From the IMG/VR virus record IMGVR_UViG_3300027741_000075, positions 1 through 57,033 of that record: a stretch of DNA of 57,033 nt; one strand, given 5' to 3'. This DNA comes from a virus. The notes beneath the pieces were generated by a model. It was not told where the DNA came from and did not search any database. It saw only the letters and a program-made list of their open reading frames with translations. The translations under genes and the position numbers were made by a program. Of this stretch, positions 55,290 through 57,033 are shown piece after piece; positions within the stretch are counted from its first letter, which is position 1, and each line of letters starts with the position of its first letter.

Positions 55290-55367
55290 ATATACTATAG
55301 TAGATTATGATAAAAGTGGACAAGCAAAACATACATTTAATACTTAACATACGAGGAATATACTAAT

Positions 55368-56273
55368 ATGGCATCAACATCATTTGCAGATTTGAAAAAG
55401 TCACGCACCAAAGATTTGGAAAAACTCACAGACGCAGTTTCCAAACTCACAAACAAAGAAGAAGGTAAGAAGTCTTATGAAGACACCCGATTCTGGAAAC
55501 CCACAGTAGACAAAGCAGGTAATGGTTTCGCAACGATCCGTTTTCTTCCCGCACCCGCAGGCGAAGATGTACCTTGGGTTCAAGTTTTCAATCATTCATT
55601 CCAAGGTCCTGGTGGATGGTACATTGAAAATTCGTTGACTACACTCAACAAGAAAGACCCTGTGTCTGAACACAATAGCATCCTTTGGAACTCTGGTTCT
55701 GATGCTAACAAAGATATTGCACGTAAGCAAAAGCGTAAGTTGCAGTATATCGCAAACGTTTATATTGTTAAGGATCCTGCGAATCCTGACAATGATGGAA
55801 CAGTTAAATTGTTCAAATTCGGTAAGAAGATTTTTGACAAGTTGAATGACTTGATGAATCCTGAGTTTGAAGATGAAACTCCTGTCAACCCATTTGACCT
55901 TTGGGAAGGTGCGAACTTCAAGTTGAAGATTCGTAAAGTTGAAGGTTATCAGAACTATGATAAGTCTGAGTTTGAATCACCAGCACCTTTGTCTGGCGAT
56001 GAAGATGATCTAGAACGTATCTGGAAGCAAGAGTTTAGCTTGTCTGAATTCTTGAGCGAAAAGAACTTCAAGTCTTATGATGAATTGAAAGCACGTTTGA
56101 ACAAAGTGCTTGGGCTTGAAGATGGTTCTGCTGGAGATAATTATTACTCCACTAAACCTAACGTACCAGTTACAGCTAAACCTGAGGCAGTAACTAAGCC
56201 AAAGACTACAGTTGCAGATTCAGTTAGTGATGATGAAGACTTGAGTTATTTTGAGAAGTTGGCTGAAGATTAA
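55368..56273 (+). CDS. 32: Single-stranded DNA-binding protein (T4 gp32-like)
   Basis: A 301-residue gp32. The N-terminal basic segment (DLKKSRTKDLEKLTDAVSK) is the cooperative LAST-like region, the OB-fold core contains WVQVFNHSFQGPGGWYIE and YIANVYIVKDPANPDNDG, and the C-terminus is acidic (SVSDDEDLSYFEKLAED). The zinc-binding Cys of T4 gp32 are absent; only Asn/His residues remain in that segment, as I recall for cyanophage gp32 too. Strong independent promoter, followed by a terminator. Confidence 0.95.
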   Translation: MASTSFADLKKSRTKDLEKLTDAVSKLTNKEEGKKSYEDTRFWKPTVDKAGNGFATIRFLPAPAGEDVPWVQVFNHSFQGPGGWYIENSLTTLNKKDPVSEHNSILWNSGSDANKDIARKQKRKLQYIANVYIVKDPANPDNDGTVKLFKFGKKIFDKLNDLMNPEFEDETPVNPFDLWEGANFKLKIRKVEGYQNYDKSEFESPAPLSGDEDDLERIWKQEFSLSEFLSEKNFKSYDELKARLNKVLGLEDGSAGDNYYSTKPNVPVTAKPEAVTKPKTTVADSVSDDEDLSYFEKLAED

Positions 56274-56299
56274 TATTTCGTAATCTCCTTTGTGACTTT

Positions 56300-56330
56300 G
56301 GGGAAGCAGTAAAATGCTTCCCCTTTTTTT
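56300..56330 (+). terminator. Rho-independent terminator of gene 32
   Basis: GGGGAAGCA (56300-56308) and TGCTTCCCC (56315-56323) with a 6-nt loop and seven T. It also separates the convergent minus-strand gene. Confidence 0.95.
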
Positions 56331-57033
56331 ATGCAGGCAATCCAGTATTCAAACTAGCATCTCTAATAGCATTTTTAGATTTGCTTAATAGGTTTGCATA
56401 ATATGTGTTAACAGACTGATTGTTTGTCTGGCGGTTATCAGCAACAGTATTAACCGTTACGGGTGTGCTTGATGATCCAGTCGCATTGCCACCAGTAATA
56501 ATAGTTGCAGAATTGGATGGTGTTGCGCTGATAATATCTGCTATATCAATGCCATTACTATTAGTATCGTAAATTAGTTTTCCATTTTTATCATACATCA
56601 ATGCAGTAGTATCATAAACTTTCCGTTTAACCTGAGATACATTTCCATACTCATCAGTAACGTCTACCATCTTTTCAGTAAATGGTGCCTCAACATATTT
56701 ACCTTCTTTCATGCTATAAATCATCGGATCAGTTCCTGCAGTATACTCATCTCCAGAAGTGGCCTCCTGACGTTTATTAGCTAAACCAGCCGCAATGATT
56801 GCATCTTGTGCAACAGTAGCACCAAACACACCTTGCTCTTTTGTAACATCAATTTTATTTGCGCCAGTACTTAACTCTTTAATTAAACCTTTTGATATAG
56901 TACCATAAGTTTTAGAGTTTAATAATTTAGATGCTTTATCAACAGCATCTGATTTAGCCGCATATGCGGCCTTGAATGCATCCGCAACGTGTTTAACAAT
57001 TTGTGATGCCGCCGCACCCGCTGAGAAATCTTT
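56329..57033 (-). CDS. Partial structural-like protein (5' end outside the window)
   Basis: The frame is open to the end of the window: 68 further codons lie upstream of the first possible GTG (56829). The visible 234 residues have an Ala/Lys-rich helical start and a Thr/Asn/Ser-rich end (TIITGGNATGSSSTPVTVN), consistent with a virion or tail-associated protein. Not recognised by name. Confidence 0.6.
   Translation of the reverse strand, partial: KDFSAGAAASQIVKHVADAFKAAYAAKSDAVDKASKLLNSKTYGTISKGLIKELSTGANKIDVTKEQGVFGATVAQDAIIAAGLANKRQEATSGDEYTAGTDPMIYSMKEGKYVEAPFTEKMVDVTDEYGNVSQVKRKVYDTTALMYDKNGKLIYDTNSNGIDIADIISATPSNSATIITGGNATGSSSTPVTVNTVADNRQTNNQSVNTYYANLLSKSKNAIRDASLNTGLPA

Noticed and set aside
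55138-55347. A 69-codon frame at the end of gp59
   Set aside because: It overlaps gp59 for most of a third of its length, lacks an SD and runs through the gene 32 promoter.

Overview
The window is a contiguous piece of a large T4-like (Straboviridae/Kyanoviridae-type) myovirus genome. The assignment rests on the T4 core genes I can recognise: gp61-like primase, NrdA/NrdB, ThyX, T4 RNase H (FEN-1 type), the ordered trio gp33-gp59-gp32, PhoH, an RuvC-like resolvase and many small families I remember from T4-like cyanophages and pelagiphages. No photosynthesis genes are present. A BPSL0761-type protein, an entericidin-like lipoprotein, a DUF4337-like protein, YcfJ-like exported proteins, rRNA-type boxA sequences in front of tRNA operons and strong TTGACA/TATAAT promoters together suggest a Gram-negative host, probably a freshwater betaproteobacterium. 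The host call is inference.

Layout. 1-2.5 kb: virion proteins. 2.5-3.8 kb: small membrane proteins with an overlapping i-spanin/o-spanin pair. 3.8-9 kb: primase, thyX, nrdA, thioredoxin, nrdB. 9-17.6 kb: a secreted nuclease, T4-like conserved proteins, RuvC-like resolvase, ClpP-like protease, two probable glycosyltransferases and a GH19 endolysin. 17.6-22 kb: the only large minus-strand block. It encodes coiled-coil membrane proteins and, overlapping one another, a PlcP-like metallophosphoesterase and an Agt-like GT4 glycosyltransferase. 22-27.4 kb: exported proteins, RNase H and T4-like conserved genes. 27.4-30.3 kb and 39.9-45.6 kb: small early genes served by a repeated promoter module. 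30.3-36.5 kb: structured non-coding RNA candidates and 25 tRNA genes covering all 20 amino acids, with a D,D-peptidase, two oxygenases and other genes among them. 36.5-40 kb: a split HldE-like pair and lipoproteins. 45.6-49.7 kb: nucleotidase, phosphoesterase, PhoH, RecB-like exonuclease. 49.8-50.15 kb: a circularly permuted two-piece tmRNA. 50.2-53.6 kb: a rhamnose-type sugar cluster. 53.7-57 kb: SleB-like hydrolase, gp33, gp59, gp32 and the end of a minus-strand gene.

The strongest unusual signals are these. (1) A phage-borne PlcP-Agt pair, which in bacteria converts phospholipids to glycolipids under phosphate limitation. (2) The permuted tmRNA with tag ANDSQFALAA. (3) Two tandem RNA domains of about 200 nt in the tRNA cluster, each closed by a 15-22 bp stem. 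(4) A repeated GTTG/CAAC/GTTG element embedded in early promoters. (5) An endolysin gene whose Shine-Dalgarno lies inside a 10-bp inverted repeat that the likely late transcript would only partly contain, as known for T4 gene e.

The parts fit a lytic phage that replaces host functions: it makes dNTPs (NrdAB, ThyX, thioredoxin), supplies its own tRNAs and ribosome rescue RNA, modifies host envelope lipids and glycans, and lyses the cell with an endolysin, SleB-like hydrolase and spanins. All functions are assigned by reading motifs and remembered family sequences; no search was run.
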